Positions 31,836 to 40,354 of a stretch of 64,000 bases of DNA are shown here, piece after piece. Location: positions 124,001 through 188,000 of the forward strand of contig NZ_JAQMWP010000003.1 of NCBI RefSeq assembly GCF_030403745.1, given 5' to 3'. Position 1 is the first letter of the stretch. Each line of letters opens with the position of its first letter. The position numbers and the translations under genes were made by a program. The stretch comes from Streptomyces sp. S.PB5 (GTDB lineage: Bacteria > Actinomycetota > Actinomycetes > Streptomycetales > Streptomycetaceae). Below the pieces are notes generated by a model. It was not told where the DNA came from. It ran no database searches and saw only the letters and a program-made list of their open reading frames with translations.

Positions 31836-32858
31836 TCAGCCTTCCTGAAGGGTGGTCAGGCCGTGCGAGATGAAGACGGGGACGAGATCGCCGATGCGGT
31901 CGAAGCCGCGGCCGACCGTCTGGCCCAGGGTGTAGCGGTAGTGGATGCCCTCCAGGATCACGGCGAGCTTGAACCATGCGAACGCCGTGTACCAGGAGAC
32001 CGTGGAGACGTCGCGCCCCGAACGGGCCGCGTACCGCTCGACGAGTTCGGCCGGATCCGGGTGCCCCGGTGCGGTGGCCGTCGTGGAGACGGGGGAGTCG
32101 GGCAGCTCCAGGGGGATGCTGTACATGACCAGCAGCCCCAGATCGGTGAGCGGGTCGCCGAGGGTCGACATCTCCCAGTCGAGGATCGCCCTGATCCGGT
32201 CGTCCTCGCCGATGAGGACGTTGTCGAGCCGGTAGTCGCCGTGGATCACGGTCGCCGCGGGGGACGCCGGCAACTGCCGCCCCAGCGCCGCGTGCAGCTC
32301 GTCGATGCCGGCCAGCTCACGGTTGCGGGAGGCGTCCAGCTGCTTGCCCCAGCGGCGCAACTGCCGGTCCAGGAAGCCCTCCGGGCGCCCGAAGTCCGCG
32401 AGCCCCACCTCGGCGGGGTCCACCGAGTGCAGCTCGACCAGGGTGTCGACCAGGGAGAGCACCGCGCCCCGGGTGCGCTCAGGACCGAGCGGGACCAGCT
32501 GGTCGGCGGTGCGGTAGGGGGTGCCCTCGACGAACTCCATGACGTAGAACGGCGATCCGAGCACATCTTCGTCCTCGCACAGCAGCACCGGCCGGGGCAC
32601 CGGCACCTGCGTCGGATGCAGCGCGCTGATCACCCGGTGCTCGCGCTTCATGTCGTGCGCGGTGGCCAGGACATGGCCGAGCGGAGGACGCCGTACGACC
32701 CACTTCGAGGTGCCGTCGGAGACCGCGTACGTCAGGTTCGACCGTCCGCCCTCGATCAGCCGGCCGGTGAGGGAGCCCTGGACCAGACCGGGCCGCTCTC
32801 GGTCGAGCAGACCGCGGAGCCGGTCGAGGTCGAGGCCGGGCGGATGGTCGGGGCTCAT
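31836..32858 (-). CDS. APH-family phosphotransferase (ACAD10/11-associated type)
   Basis: 340 residues with a protein-kinase-like fold. Gly-rich/ATP region GGRSNLTYAVSD, Lys-containing strand KWVVRRPP, catalytic loop VIHGDYRLDNVLI (Brenner motif) and metal-binding ILDWEMSTLGDPLTDLG. This matches the N-terminal kinase domain of vertebrate ACAD10/11 and bacterial LvaA, rather than antibiotic kinases. It starts the operon with the ACAD. The substrate is expected to be a hydroxyacyl-CoA (inference from family and neighbour). Promoter site C lies 40 bp upstream. Confidence 0.87.
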   Translation of the reverse strand: MSPDHPPGLDLDRLRGLLDRERPGLVQGSLTGRLIEGGRSNLTYAVSDGTSKWVVRRPPLGHVLATAHDMKREHRVISALHPTQVPVPRPVLLCEDEDVLGSPFYVMEFVEGTPYRTADQLVPLGPERTRGAVLSLVDTLVELHSVDPAEVGLADFGRPEGFLDRQLRRWGKQLDASRNRELAGIDELHAALGRQLPASPAATVIHGDYRLDNVLIGEDDRIRAILDWEMSTLGDPLTDLGLLVMYSIPLELPDSPVSTTATAPGHPDPAELVERYAARSGRDVSTVSWYTAFAWFKLAVILEGIHYRYTLGQTVGRGFDRIGDLVPVFISHGLTTLQEG

Positions 32859-32897
32859 ACATCGCTCCTACGGGCAGATGAACGGGACATGACTCAT

Positions 32898-32917
32898 CAT
32901 GCCGACCGGTCGGTATG
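32898..32917. promoter_or_regulatory. CATAC...GTATG operator, site C (phosphotransferase-ACAD operon)
   Basis: CATGCCGACCGGTCGGTATG is a 10+10 inverted repeat with one mismatch, the best of three related sites. It lies 40 bp upstream of the phosphotransferase start. Read on the minus strand it is CATACCGACCGGTCGGCATG, nearly identical to the left 14 bases of site B. Confidence 0.7.
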
Positions 32918-32958
32918 CCGTCCAGTGCGGGGCGCGAACGTGATCTGAACCACGATAG

Positions 32959-32998
32959 GCCGACGGCCCCCCGCGCGGTGCGGCGGGGAGCCGTCGGC
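32959..32998 (-). terminator. Terminator of the His-rich protein gene
   Basis: GCCGACGGC (32959-32967) pairs perfectly with GCCGTCGGC (32990-32998), with a further C-run/G-run stem inside. It lies about 30 bp past the minus-strand stop at 33027. Confidence 0.65.
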
Positions 32999-33026
32999 GA
33001 TGCTTCTCGGTCAGGTCACGGCCCGC

Positions 33027-33326
33027 TCAGTGGTCGTCCCAGTGGCCGTCGTGCGAGGCGTGCCGGTGGCCGTCGTGCAGATAGTCGACGTGGTCGCCGT
33101 GGAGCACGCTCTCGTGGCCGCAAGAGTCTCCGTGCTGATGCTCATGGCCGTCATGGGCGACGTGTCCGCTCGGCTCGCACTCGTCCCAGTGGCCGCTGTG
33201 CTCGCGGTGCAGATGCCCGCCGTGCGCGTAGTCGACGTGGTCCCCGTGCTGCACCTCGGTGTGTCCGCAGTCGGGGCCGTGGGTGTGCTCGTGGGAGATG
33301 TGTTCCTGGTGGAGGGTGGTGCTCAT
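33027..33326 (-). CDS. Small His/Asp-rich metal-binding protein with internal duplication
   Basis: 99 residues, more than a quarter of them His. Two tandem halves of about 38 residues align closely: HEHTHGPDCGH...HGDHVDYAHGGHLH...HWDE and HEHQHGDSCGH...HGDHVDYLHDGHRH...HWDDH. Each half has one Cys in a CGH motif. No signal peptide. The composition fits reversible binding of zinc, nickel or cobalt, as storage or buffering; I infer this from composition only. AAGGTGAG lies five bases before the ATG at 33326. Longer in-frame starts would add an unlike peptide. No metal transporter is adjacent and I see no clear Zur box. Confidence 0.78.
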   Translation of the reverse strand: MSTTLHQEHISHEHTHGPDCGHTEVQHGDHVDYAHGGHLHREHSGHWDECEPSGHVAHDGHEHQHGDSCGHESVLHGDHVDYLHDGHRHASHDGHWDDH

Positions 33327-33447
33327 GGTGCTCACCTTCGGAGAAACCGGGGGTCTTGACGATGACGACGGACAGGCTGCCACGCGAACGCCGCATATCC
33401 GGGCATCCCGCTTGCGTGGCGTCCGGCTACCCCGGAGGGTCGGTGCC

Positions 33448-34425
33448 ATGAAGGCCATCAGCTACTCACGCTACGGCGGCCCCGAGGTCCTCGCATACGG
33501 GGAGGTGCGCGACCCCAAGGTCGGCGTCGACTCGGTGCTGGTCAAGGTCCGGGCGGCGGCGGTCAACCCGGTCGACTGGCACGCGCGCGAAGGCCACCTC
33601 GACCGCATCCTCGACCCCGTCTTCCCGGTGGTCCCCGGCTGGGACGTCTCCGGCGTGGTGGTCGGCCTCGGGGTGTCCGTCACGGAGTTCGCGGTCGGCG
33701 ACGAGGTCATCGGCTACGTCCGGGAGGATTTCCTCTCCCGCGGCACCTTCGCCGAGTACGTCGCCGCCCCCGTCCGCACCCTCGCCCGCAAGCCGCGCAA
33801 CCTCTCCTTCGAGGAGGCGGCAGGACTCCCGCTGGTGGGGCTCACGGCGTACCAGGTGCTGGTGAAGGCCCTCCAGGTCAAGCGCGGGGAGACGGTCCTC
33901 GTGCACGCGGCGGCCGGCGGGGTCGGCTCCATCGCCGTGCAGCTGGCCCGCCACCTCGGCGCCCGGGTCATCGGTACGGCGAGCAAGGCCAACCACGACT
34001 TCGTACGCGCCCTGGGCGGCGAGCCCGTCGAATACGGCGAGGGCCTGTCCGAACGGGTCCGCGGACTGGCCCCCGAGGGCGTCGACGCGGCCTTCGACAC
34101 GATCGGCGGCGAGACCCTGACCGTCTCGGCCAACCTCCTCGCCCCCGAGGGCCGTCTGGTGTCCATCGCCGACGGGGAGGTCGTGAGCTACGGCGGCCGC
34201 TATTTCTGGGTCCGCCCGGACGCGGACGACCTCCAGCGGCTGTCCGAACTGGCCGAGCAGGGCGTGGTGTCGGTGCATGTCTCGGAGACGTTCCCGCTGG
34301 AACAGACGGCGCAGGCGCAGAGGCTGAGCCAGGAGGGGCGGACGAGGGGGAAGATCGTGGTGACGGTGGACTGGGAGGCGGAAGCGGAGGCCGAGGCGGC
34401 AGAGGTGGAGGCGGCGGCGGACTAG
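33448..34425 (+). CDS. Quinone oxidoreductase-like medium-chain reductase
   Basis: 325 residues, zinc-free MDR family. N-terminal substrate domain (MKAISYSRYGGPEVL, then AAAVNPVDWHAREG), cofactor motif VLVHAAAGGVGSIAVQLARHLGA, and a C-terminal segment with GRLVSIADG. No zinc-binding Cys cluster is present, as expected for NADPH:quinone reductase/zeta-crystallin-like enzymes. GGAGG lies about eight bases before the ATG. Odd: the last ~18 residues are an Ala/Glu-only acidic tail. Its stop overlaps the convergent DUF202 gene by four bases. Divergent from the His-rich protein. Confidence 0.85.
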   Translation: MKAISYSRYGGPEVLAYGEVRDPKVGVDSVLVKVRAAAVNPVDWHAREGHLDRILDPVFPVVPGWDVSGVVVGLGVSVTEFAVGDEVIGYVREDFLSRGTFAEYVAAPVRTLARKPRNLSFEEAAGLPLVGLTAYQVLVKALQVKRGETVLVHAAAGGVGSIAVQLARHLGARVIGTASKANHDFVRALGGEPVEYGEGLSERVRGLAPEGVDAAFDTIGGETLTVSANLLAPEGRLVSIADGEVVSYGGRYFWVRPDADDLQRLSELAEQGVVSVHVSETFPLEQTAQAQRLSQEGRTRGKIVVTVDWEAEAEAEAAEVEAAAD

Positions 34426-34754
34426 AGCACCAGGGCGGCGCCGCAGACCGCCATGGCCATGGTGCACAGCACCGCCAGCGTGGCGTGGCGCGGCGCGAGC
34501 GCGGCCGGGGTTCCGGTGTACGCGAGCTCGCCGATGCGGCGGTGTGCGAGGAACAGGAAGCCCAGCCACAGCACACAGCACAGGGCACAGGCGACGACCC
34601 CGGCCGCGGACGGCCCGCCCTGCAGCGCGGCCTTCACGGCGAGCACGGCGGCGACGGTGCCGGAGAGGGTCGTGCGGCGCCATGCGAGTCGGGTGCGTTC
34701 GGGCTGGAGACCGGGGTCCCGCTCCTCCTCGGCGGCGTCGGCTCCGGCGCTCAC
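34422..34754 (-). CDS. DUF202 membrane protein (second of a pair)
   Basis: 110 residues with three predicted helices. The DUF202 entry motif ERTRLAWRRTTLS precedes helix 1; helices 2 and 3 are CALCCVLWLGFLFLAHRR and LAVLCTMAMAVCGAALVL. The GTG start overlaps the stop of the upstream DUF202 gene (GTGA), so the two are made together and may form a heteromer. Function is unknown; relatives in other organisms sit next to stress or transport genes. Confidence 0.82.
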   Translation of the reverse strand: MSAGADAAEEERDPGLQPERTRLAWRRTTLSGTVAAVLAVKAALQGGPSAAGVVACALCCVLWLGFLFLAHRRIGELAYTGTPAALAPRHATLAVLCTMAMAVCGAALVL

Positions 34755-35143
34755 CCCTCCCACCCGACGAGCACGACGACGACCATCGCGACGGCGACGA
34801 CCGCGACGACGAGGCTCAGCACCGCCGGGAACCGCGACACCGGCAGATCCTCCCCGCGCCGCATGGCCCGCTCGCACCGCATCCAGTGATTGACGGCCCG
34901 CAGCGAGCACAGCACACCGGCGCCGAGCAGCGCGAGGGCCAGCCCGACCCGCCACCCCCACCGCAGATCCGGCAGGAACTGGTCCACCGCGAACCCGCCG
35001 CCGATGAGCGCGAGCGCGGTCCGCAGCCAGGCCAGAAAGGTGCGCTCGTTGGCGAGGGAGAACCGGTAGTCGGGCGTACTGCCCTCCTTGCGGACCTCCC
35101 CGGGTGCGAACCAGAGCCGGGCGTTCCGTGCGAAATCGATCAC
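34751..35143 (-). CDS. DUF202 (YidH-like) membrane protein (first of a pair)
   Basis: 130 residues, three helices. The domain starts with FSLANERTFLAWLRTALALIGGGFAV, the classic DUF202/YidH signature (split here as FSLANERTFLAW and LRTALALIGG). It begins with GTG at 35143 with a weak AGGG upstream. Cytoplasmic N terminus with a charged segment (FAPGEVRKEGSTPDY). Overlaps its partner by four bases. The Nudix gene is upstream on the same strand, 50 bp away. Confidence 0.84.
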   Translation of the reverse strand: MIDFARNARLWFAPGEVRKEGSTPDYRFSLANERTFLAWLRTALALIGGGFAVDQFLPDLRWGWRVGLALALLGAGVLCSLRAVNHWMRCERAMRRGEDLPVSRFPAVLSLVVAVVAVAMVVVVLVGWEG

Positions 35144-35193
35144 GCCAGGGACCCTACCGGGCCGCCCGCGCGGGGCCGCCGCTGCGGGCCTGC

Positions 35194-35709
35194 TCAGTTC
35201 CCCTTCCGGAACTCCCTGAGCCGCTCGTACGCGTCCAGCCCGTCCGGCACCCACTCCCACTGCGCCAGCCGCCGCTGCACCTCCTCCTCGTCCAGGAACC
35301 CGTACCAGGCCACCTCCTCGACCTGCGGGTTCACCGCGAGTTCGCAGCGCACCTCGTACACCGACGACCACCAGGTCTGCCCGGCCCCGTCGTCGTAGAG
35401 GAACTTGAAGAGGAAGACCGGCTGCGGCAGGCCGCTGACGCCCAGCTCCTCCTCGGCCTCCCGCAGTGCCGCCTCGTCGTAGGACTCGCCCGCGCCGACC
35501 ACCCCGCCCACCCACATGTCGTACAGGGAGGGGAACACCAGCTTGGTCGGGGTGCGGCGGTGCACGAAGAGCCGGCCCGTCGCGTCCCGGGCCTGGATGA
35601 AGACGCACCGGTGGCGCAGCCCCTCGGCGTACGCCCTGCCGCGTGGCGACTGTCCGATGACCTGGTCGTTCTCGTCGACGATGTCGAGGATCTCGTCAGC
35701 AGAGCTCAT
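35194..35709 (-). CDS. Nudix hydrolase
   Basis: 171 residues. The Nudix box G-x5-E-x7-REAxEELGV is complete in GAGESYDEAALREAEEELGV. The region before it (VFIQARDATGRLFVHRRT) and the length resemble the YfcD/isopentenyl-diphosphate isomerase-like Nudix branch. It hydrolyses a nucleoside diphosphate linked to another moiety; the substrate cannot be predicted. ATG at 35709 chosen; an in-frame TTG twelve bases upstream is unlikely. Followed on the same strand by the DUF202 pair. Confidence 0.88.
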   Translation of the reverse strand: MSSADEILDIVDENDQVIGQSPRGRAYAEGLRHRCVFIQARDATGRLFVHRRTPTKLVFPSLYDMWVGGVVGAGESYDEAALREAEEELGVSGLPQPVFLFKFLYDDGAGQTWWSSVYEVRCELAVNPQVEEVAWYGFLDEEEVQRRLAQWEWVPDGLDAYERLREFRKGN

Positions 35710-35760
35710 GGGGTCATCCAAGCAGGGCCCCGGGGACGGCCGATCCGCACCCCACGAGGA

Positions 35761-36681
35761 TCAGTTCGGCTGGAGATCCCGGGCCGTCGCCCGCACCGGC
35801 CGCTCCGCCGAGCCGCACGGCATCGCCGGATGCAGCCCCAGCAGCACGATCCCCGTCACGACCGCCGCCAGTCCCGCCGCCTCCCAGGCCAGCGCGCCCG
35901 CGTCCATGCGCAGCTGGTCGCCCAGGAACCCCACACCGCAGATGATCCCCGCCAGCGGCTGGGCCGCGGTCAGGGCCGGCAGGGACATCCGCAGGGACGC
36001 CGTCTCGAAGGCGCTCTGGACCAGGACCAGGCCGGTGACGCCGAGCGCGAGCACCGCGTACGGCTGCCAGCCGGTGAGGACGTGCACGAGGCCGCCCTCG
36101 GAGAAGCGTTCGCCGCTGACCCGGGTGAGGGCGTCCTGGACGCCGTACAGCAGTCCGGCCGCCACCGCGAGCAGCGCCGGGCCCGCGACCAGCCGGGAAC
36201 GCTTCGCGTAGGTCGTCAGCAGCAGCGCGAGCCCGATCATCGCGCCGATGATCAGCCAGTGCCGGAAGGGGTCGCTGACCGCCGTGCCGCCGCGCGGCTC
36301 GCCCGCGACGATGAACGCGGTGACGCCGCCCGCGAGGAGCAGCAGTCCCGCCCAGCCCTGACGGCCCAGCGGCTGCTTGGTCTGATGGCGGGAGAGGGCC
36401 ATCGCGAACAGCAGGTTCGTCGCCAGCAGGGGTTCCACCAGGGAGATCTCGCCCTGGCCCAGCGCGATCGCGCCGAGGACCATGCCGGCCACCATCAGCC
36501 CGATACCGCCCCGCCAGCGCGGCACCTTCATCAGGTCCAGGAGCAGGCGGGGGGAGAGGAAGTCGTTCAGCGGCGCCCGCTGAGCGGCGTTCTGCTGGAG
36601 GACGAATCCGAAGCCCAGGCAGCAGGCGGCGCTCACGGCGAGAACCAGAACCAGAACCGACACGCTGCGTACCTCGATCAC
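35761..36681 (-). CDS. DMT-superfamily transporter
   Basis: 306 residues, nine to ten hydrophobic helices in two halves. Helix 1 SVLVLVLAVSAACCLGFGF; a mid loop with AKRSRLVAGPAL; late helices LPALTAAQPLAGIICGVGF typical of EamA-like actinobacterial proteins. The C-terminal ~25 residues are hydrophilic. GTG start at 36681. Substrate unknown. The 339-bp divergent region upstream (36682-37020) holds TTGACT- and TTGACA-like elements and a CTTCC/GGAAG dyad (36881-36895) but no gene. Confidence 0.82.
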   Translation of the reverse strand: MIEVRSVSVLVLVLAVSAACCLGFGFVLQQNAAQRAPLNDFLSPRLLLDLMKVPRWRGGIGLMVAGMVLGAIALGQGEISLVEPLLATNLLFAMALSRHQTKQPLGRQGWAGLLLLAGGVTAFIVAGEPRGGTAVSDPFRHWLIIGAMIGLALLLTTYAKRSRLVAGPALLAVAAGLLYGVQDALTRVSGERFSEGGLVHVLTGWQPYAVLALGVTGLVLVQSAFETASLRMSLPALTAAQPLAGIICGVGFLGDQLRMDAGALAWEAAGLAAVVTGIVLLGLHPAMPCGSAERPVRATARDLQPN

Positions 36682-37020
36682 TCGGCCGGGCCACGGGGTG
36701 CGTTGGAGGCCGACTGTAGCGTCCTTGGGCCCGGCACGCTCCCGGGAGTACCCGGATCCGGGCAGTTGACTCGGTCACCCCGTACGACCGTGCCGTCATG
36801 GTCCGACAGGGACCCGCCCGGCGCCATGGCGTACGCCACATGCACCCCCTGCCGACCGGTCCAAGTGATCACAACTGCCTCTTCCATAACGGAAGTTGAC
36901 ACGTTTAACACCCGGTGGAACCTTGACGAAGAGCGTTGGCTGCGGCTTTGCTGTCCGTGACCAACTGCCCACACAACCGAACTACGACGTCGAGCTGCGT
37001 CGCGTGAGGAAGTCTCCGCG

Positions 37021-37971
37021 GTGTCTCCACCCCCGCCCCCGCTAGGCCGCGGCCGCAGACGCGCGGCCCAGGTCTTCGACGCCGCTCTCGACGACGCCGA
37101 ACTCGTCTCCGCCCGCTCCGCCCTGGCCCAGGGCCGCTGGCAGGCCGCCCGTTCCCTGCTCGCCCACACGGGCGACGAGTGGGACCTGCGCGGCCACCGG
37201 GTGACCGGCCTCGCCATGGAGCCCTACAGCGCCGCCTGGACCCGCGACTGGCTGCTCGCCGAACCCGAGTCCGCCGACGCCGCCGTCCTGCTCGCCCTGG
37301 CCCTCGTCCACCGTGCCGTGGCGGGCAAGGAGAAGCCGGAGAAGGCCCGCGAGGCCTGCCGCGCCGCCGCCGAGCGGGTGCCCGCCGACCCCACCCCCTG
37401 GCTCGGCCTGCTGCTCCTGGAGCAGGGATCGCTCGGGGGCGCGAACACCGTCCGGATCTTCGAAGAGGTGCGGCGGCGCCACGCGGACCACCACCACGCC
37501 CACCATCTGATGGTCGCCCGCCTCGCCGAGCACCGCGCCGAAGCCGGTCCGGACCCGCTCCACGAGGTCTACGACTTCGCCACCTGGGCCGCCGAACAGG
37601 CCCCCGCCGACTCCCCCCTCGCCATCCTCCCGGTCATCGCGCACGCCGAGCGCTACCGCGTCCTCGCCGTCGCGGGCCATGAACCCCCCGACCCGGCCTC
37701 CTCCGGCCACTGGGTCGGCCGCCGCGCCCGGCAGGTCCTGAAGGCCGCCTTCGACTGGTGGCTGGAATGGGAGCACGAGGGTCACCCGCGCCGCCTGGTG
37801 GACCTGAACTTCCTCGCCCACGCCAAGGTCTGCGAGGGAAGGGGCGCCGAGGCCGCCGCCCTCTTCCACCGCATCGGCGAGCACGCCACCCCGGCCCCCT
37901 GGTCCTACCCCGACCGGGACCCGTACCCCGCCTTCCGTGCCGCCCGCGACAGCGTGCTCGGCACGGCGTAA
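37021..37971 (+). CDS. Hypothetical TPR-like soluble protein
   Basis: 316 residues, almost entirely helical and Ala/Arg/Glu-rich, no signal peptide or membrane helix. Repeated helix pairs (SARSALAQGRWQAARSLLAH; AVLLALALVHRAVAGKE; EACRAAAERVPADPTPWLG) look like degenerate TPR units. A Trp-rich segment (AAFDWWLEWEHEG) lies near the C terminus. GTG start with GAGGAAG upstream. It is 30 bp upstream of the amino acid permease and likely cotranscribed. Function unknown; a scaffold or binding role is a guess from the fold. Confidence 0.75.
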   Translation: MSPPPPPLGRGRRRAAQVFDAALDDAELVSARSALAQGRWQAARSLLAHTGDEWDLRGHRVTGLAMEPYSAAWTRDWLLAEPESADAAVLLALALVHRAVAGKEKPEKAREACRAAAERVPADPTPWLGLLLLEQGSLGGANTVRIFEEVRRRHADHHHAHHLMVARLAEHRAEAGPDPLHEVYDFATWAAEQAPADSPLAILPVIAHAERYRVLAVAGHEPPDPASSGHWVGRRARQVLKAAFDWWLEWEHEGHPRRLVDLNFLAHAKVCEGRGAEAAALFHRIGEHATPAPWSYPDRDPYPAFRAARDSVLGTA

Positions 37972-38001
37972 CGCCCCCGAACCCAGCTAAGGACGGTCCC
38001 G

Positions 38002-39525
38002 ATGACCACGAGCAGAACCAGCGCCGGCGACGGCATCAGTACCTACAAGGGCCAGGAGCGGGCCCTGCGCGCCGACCGCCTGGGCACCGGCGGCCTGCTG
38101 CTCTCCGTCCTCGCCGCGACCGCCCCCCTCATGGTCGTCGCGGGTGTCATGCCCACCACATTCGCGGTGATGGGCATCGTCGGACAGCCCCTGCTCTTCG
38201 TCGTCCTCGGCGTGGTCCTGATCCTCTTCAGCGTCGGCTACGCCGAGATGAGCCGGCACGTCCACAACGCCGGCGCCTTCTACGCCTACATCTCCCGCGG
38301 CCTCGGCGGCACCGCAGGCGCGAGCTCGGCCCTGGTCGCCCTCGTCGCCTACAACGCCCTCCAGGTCGGCATCTACGGCATCTTCGGCTTCGAGGTCTCC
38401 GGCCTCTTCGCCACCTATGCCGATGTCGAGATCGCCTGGTGGATACCGTCCCTGGTCGCCGCGCTGGCCGTCGGCGCGCTCGGCTGGCTGAAGATCGACG
38501 TCAACGCCAAGGTGCTCGGCGTCCTGCTGGTCATCGAGGTGGCCCTGGTCGTCATCTTCGACATCGCGGCCGTCGCCGACCCCGCCAAGGAGGGCCTGTC
38601 CCTGCACGCCTTCAACCCGGACACCCTCACCGGCGCGGGCGTCGGCACCGCGCTCTGCTTCTGCATCGCCGCCTTCCTCGGCTTCGAGCAGGCGCCCGTC
38701 TACGCCGAGGAGACCAGCCGCCCGCACGTCCTGGTGCCCCGCGTGATGTTCCTCGCCGTCGGCGGGGTCGCCGTCTTCTTCGCGCTCAGCAGCTGGGCCC
38801 TCACCGTCGCCACCGGCCCCTCCGCGATCGTCGGCGAGTCCCAGAAGCAGAGCGCCGGACTGCTCTTCGGCCTCACCGAGTCCCGCCTCGGCGGCACCTT
38901 CACCGACGTCCTGCACGTCCTGTTCGTGACCGGCATGTTCGCCGCCATGCTCAGCTTCCACAACGTCGTCGCCCGCTACGCCTTCGCCATGGGCCGCGAG
39001 GGCCTGCTCCCCGCGGCCTTCGGGCGCACGAACGGCGCCAGCGGCGCCCCCGCCACCGGGTCCCTGCTCCAGACGGCCGTCTCGGTGGTGATCGTCGTCG
39101 CCTTCGCGATCGCCGACGACAAGCCGACCGGCGACCCGACCGAGCCCGTCCTGCACCTGTTCACCTGGGGCGGCAACATCGGCGCCCTCGGTGTGATCGT
39201 GCTGATGGCCGCGGCCTCCTTCTCGGTCGTCGTCTTCTTCGTCCGCCGCGGTGCCGCCGGCGCCCAGGCCTGGCGACTGGTCACCTCCGTGCTCGCCGGC
39301 ATCGCCCTGCTCGTCATCGCCGGCTACACCGTGAAGGACTTCGACGTCCTCGTGGGCGCCGGACCGGACTCGTCCCTGAGCTGGATCCTCCCCGGCATCA
39401 TCGGCCTGGCCCTGGTCGTCGGCGTGATCCAGGGACTGCTCCTCAAGGCCCGCTCGCCCGAGGCGCACGCCCGGATCGGCCTGGGCAACGAGGCGTTCCA
39501 GCTGGAGAAGGCGGCCTCTTCCTGA
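38002..39525 (+). CDS. APC-family amino acid permease
   Basis: 507 residues with about twelve helices. Helix 1 starts LLLSVLAATAPLMVVAGVMPT; helix 2-3 region contains GYAEMSRHVHNAGAFYAYISRGLGGTAG (in pieces), a hallmark of amino acid-polyamine-organocation transporters. EEAR-like segment VYAEETSRPHVLVPRVMF follows. It imports an amino acid or amine by proton symport or exchange. AAGGACG precedes the ATG. The preceding TPR-like gene is probably in the same transcript. Confidence 0.88.
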   Translation: MTTSRTSAGDGISTYKGQERALRADRLGTGGLLLSVLAATAPLMVVAGVMPTTFAVMGIVGQPLLFVVLGVVLILFSVGYAEMSRHVHNAGAFYAYISRGLGGTAGASSALVALVAYNALQVGIYGIFGFEVSGLFATYADVEIAWWIPSLVAALAVGALGWLKIDVNAKVLGVLLVIEVALVVIFDIAAVADPAKEGLSLHAFNPDTLTGAGVGTALCFCIAAFLGFEQAPVYAEETSRPHVLVPRVMFLAVGGVAVFFALSSWALTVATGPSAIVGESQKQSAGLLFGLTESRLGGTFTDVLHVLFVTGMFAAMLSFHNVVARYAFAMGREGLLPAAFGRTNGASGAPATGSLLQTAVSVVIVVAFAIADDKPTGDPTEPVLHLFTWGGNIGALGVIVLMAAASFSVVVFFVRRGAAGAQAWRLVTSVLAGIALLVIAGYTVKDFDVLVGAGPDSSLSWILPGIIGLALVVGVIQGLLLKARSPEAHARIGLGNEAFQLEKAASS

Positions 39526-39628
39526 GAGGACGTGCTCTTCCTCGGAGGACGTGAGAAGTGGTTACGGAAGTCTGACGGGCACCCGCGAACCCTGGTCCGC
39601 CAGGGCCCGCGGGTGTTCGAATGGGTGA

Positions 39629-40354
39629 GTGAACTCCGGACAACCCGAGGAACAGGGCAGGCCCGTCGGCCGCCGCGTCCTCCTCGGCACCCTCGGCCTG
39701 GGCGCCCTCGGCGTGGTCGCCGCCCCCACCCTGCAACGCGGCCTGGAAGCCTTCCTCGGCAGCGCCGCCGACAAGGACCCCACCGGCCTCACCGGCCTGC
39801 TCCCCAACGGCGGCGGCTTCCGCTACTACTCGGTCGCCTCCTCCGTCCCCCACAAGAACGCCGCGAACTACCGCCTGAGGATCGACGGCCTCGTCGACCG
39901 CCCGGCCACCTACACCCTGAACGACCTGCGCGCGATGCCCCAGACCCGGATGGTCAAGGACGTCCAGTGCGTCACCGGCTGGCGCGTCCCGGACACCCCC
40001 TTCGAGGGCGTACGCCTCTCCCATCTCCTCGACGCCGCCGGAGTCCAGGCCAAGGGCACCGCGATCCGCTTCAGCTGCTTCGACGGCACCTACACCGAGA
40101 GCCTCACCCTCGACCAGGCCCGCCGCGCCGACGTCCTGGTCGCCCTGCGCATGCAGGACAAGGACCTCGGCCACAGCCACGGCGGCCCCGTCCGCCTCTA
40201 CGTGGCCCCCATGTACTTCTACAAGTCCGCCAAGTGGCTCTCCGGCATCACCGTCACCGAGGACGTGGAGCCCGGCTACTGGGAGGACCGCGGCTACGAC
40301 GTCGACGCCTGGGTCGGCAGGTCGAACGGACGGGACGATGAGCCTACGAGCTGA
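39629..40354 (+). CDS. Molybdopterin-dependent oxidoreductase (sulfite oxidase fold)
   Basis: 241 residues. An N-terminal twin-arginine-like segment, GRRVLLGTLGLGALGVVAAP, suggests Tat export or membrane tethering. The sulfite-oxidase-type molybdenum domain has the Mo-ligating Cys in KDVQCVTGWRV, followed by FEGVRLSHLLDAAG and the pterin-binding GGPVRLYVAPMYFYKSAKW. Related to MsrP (YedY). GTG start at 39629. It overlaps the next gene, a cytochrome b-like membrane protein, by 17 bp, an arrangement like MsrP-MsrQ, so the two probably form an electron-transfer pair at the outer face of the membrane. Substrate unknown. Confidence 0.87.
   Translation: MNSGQPEEQGRPVGRRVLLGTLGLGALGVVAAPTLQRGLEAFLGSAADKDPTGLTGLLPNGGGFRYYSVASSVPHKNAANYRLRIDGLVDRPATYTLNDLRAMPQTRMVKDVQCVTGWRVPDTPFEGVRLSHLLDAAGVQAKGTAIRFSCFDGTYTESLTLDQARRADVLVALRMQDKDLGHSHGGPVRLYVAPMYFYKSAKWLSGITVTEDVEPGYWEDRGYDVDAWVGRSNGRDDEPTS

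Noticed and set aside
36850..36861. TGCCGACCGGTC core resembling the CATAC...GTATG operator
   Set aside because: It matches only the GC-rich centre; the outer CATAC/GTATG arms are absent. A similar core in the chpH terminator (about 54803-54811) is also chance.
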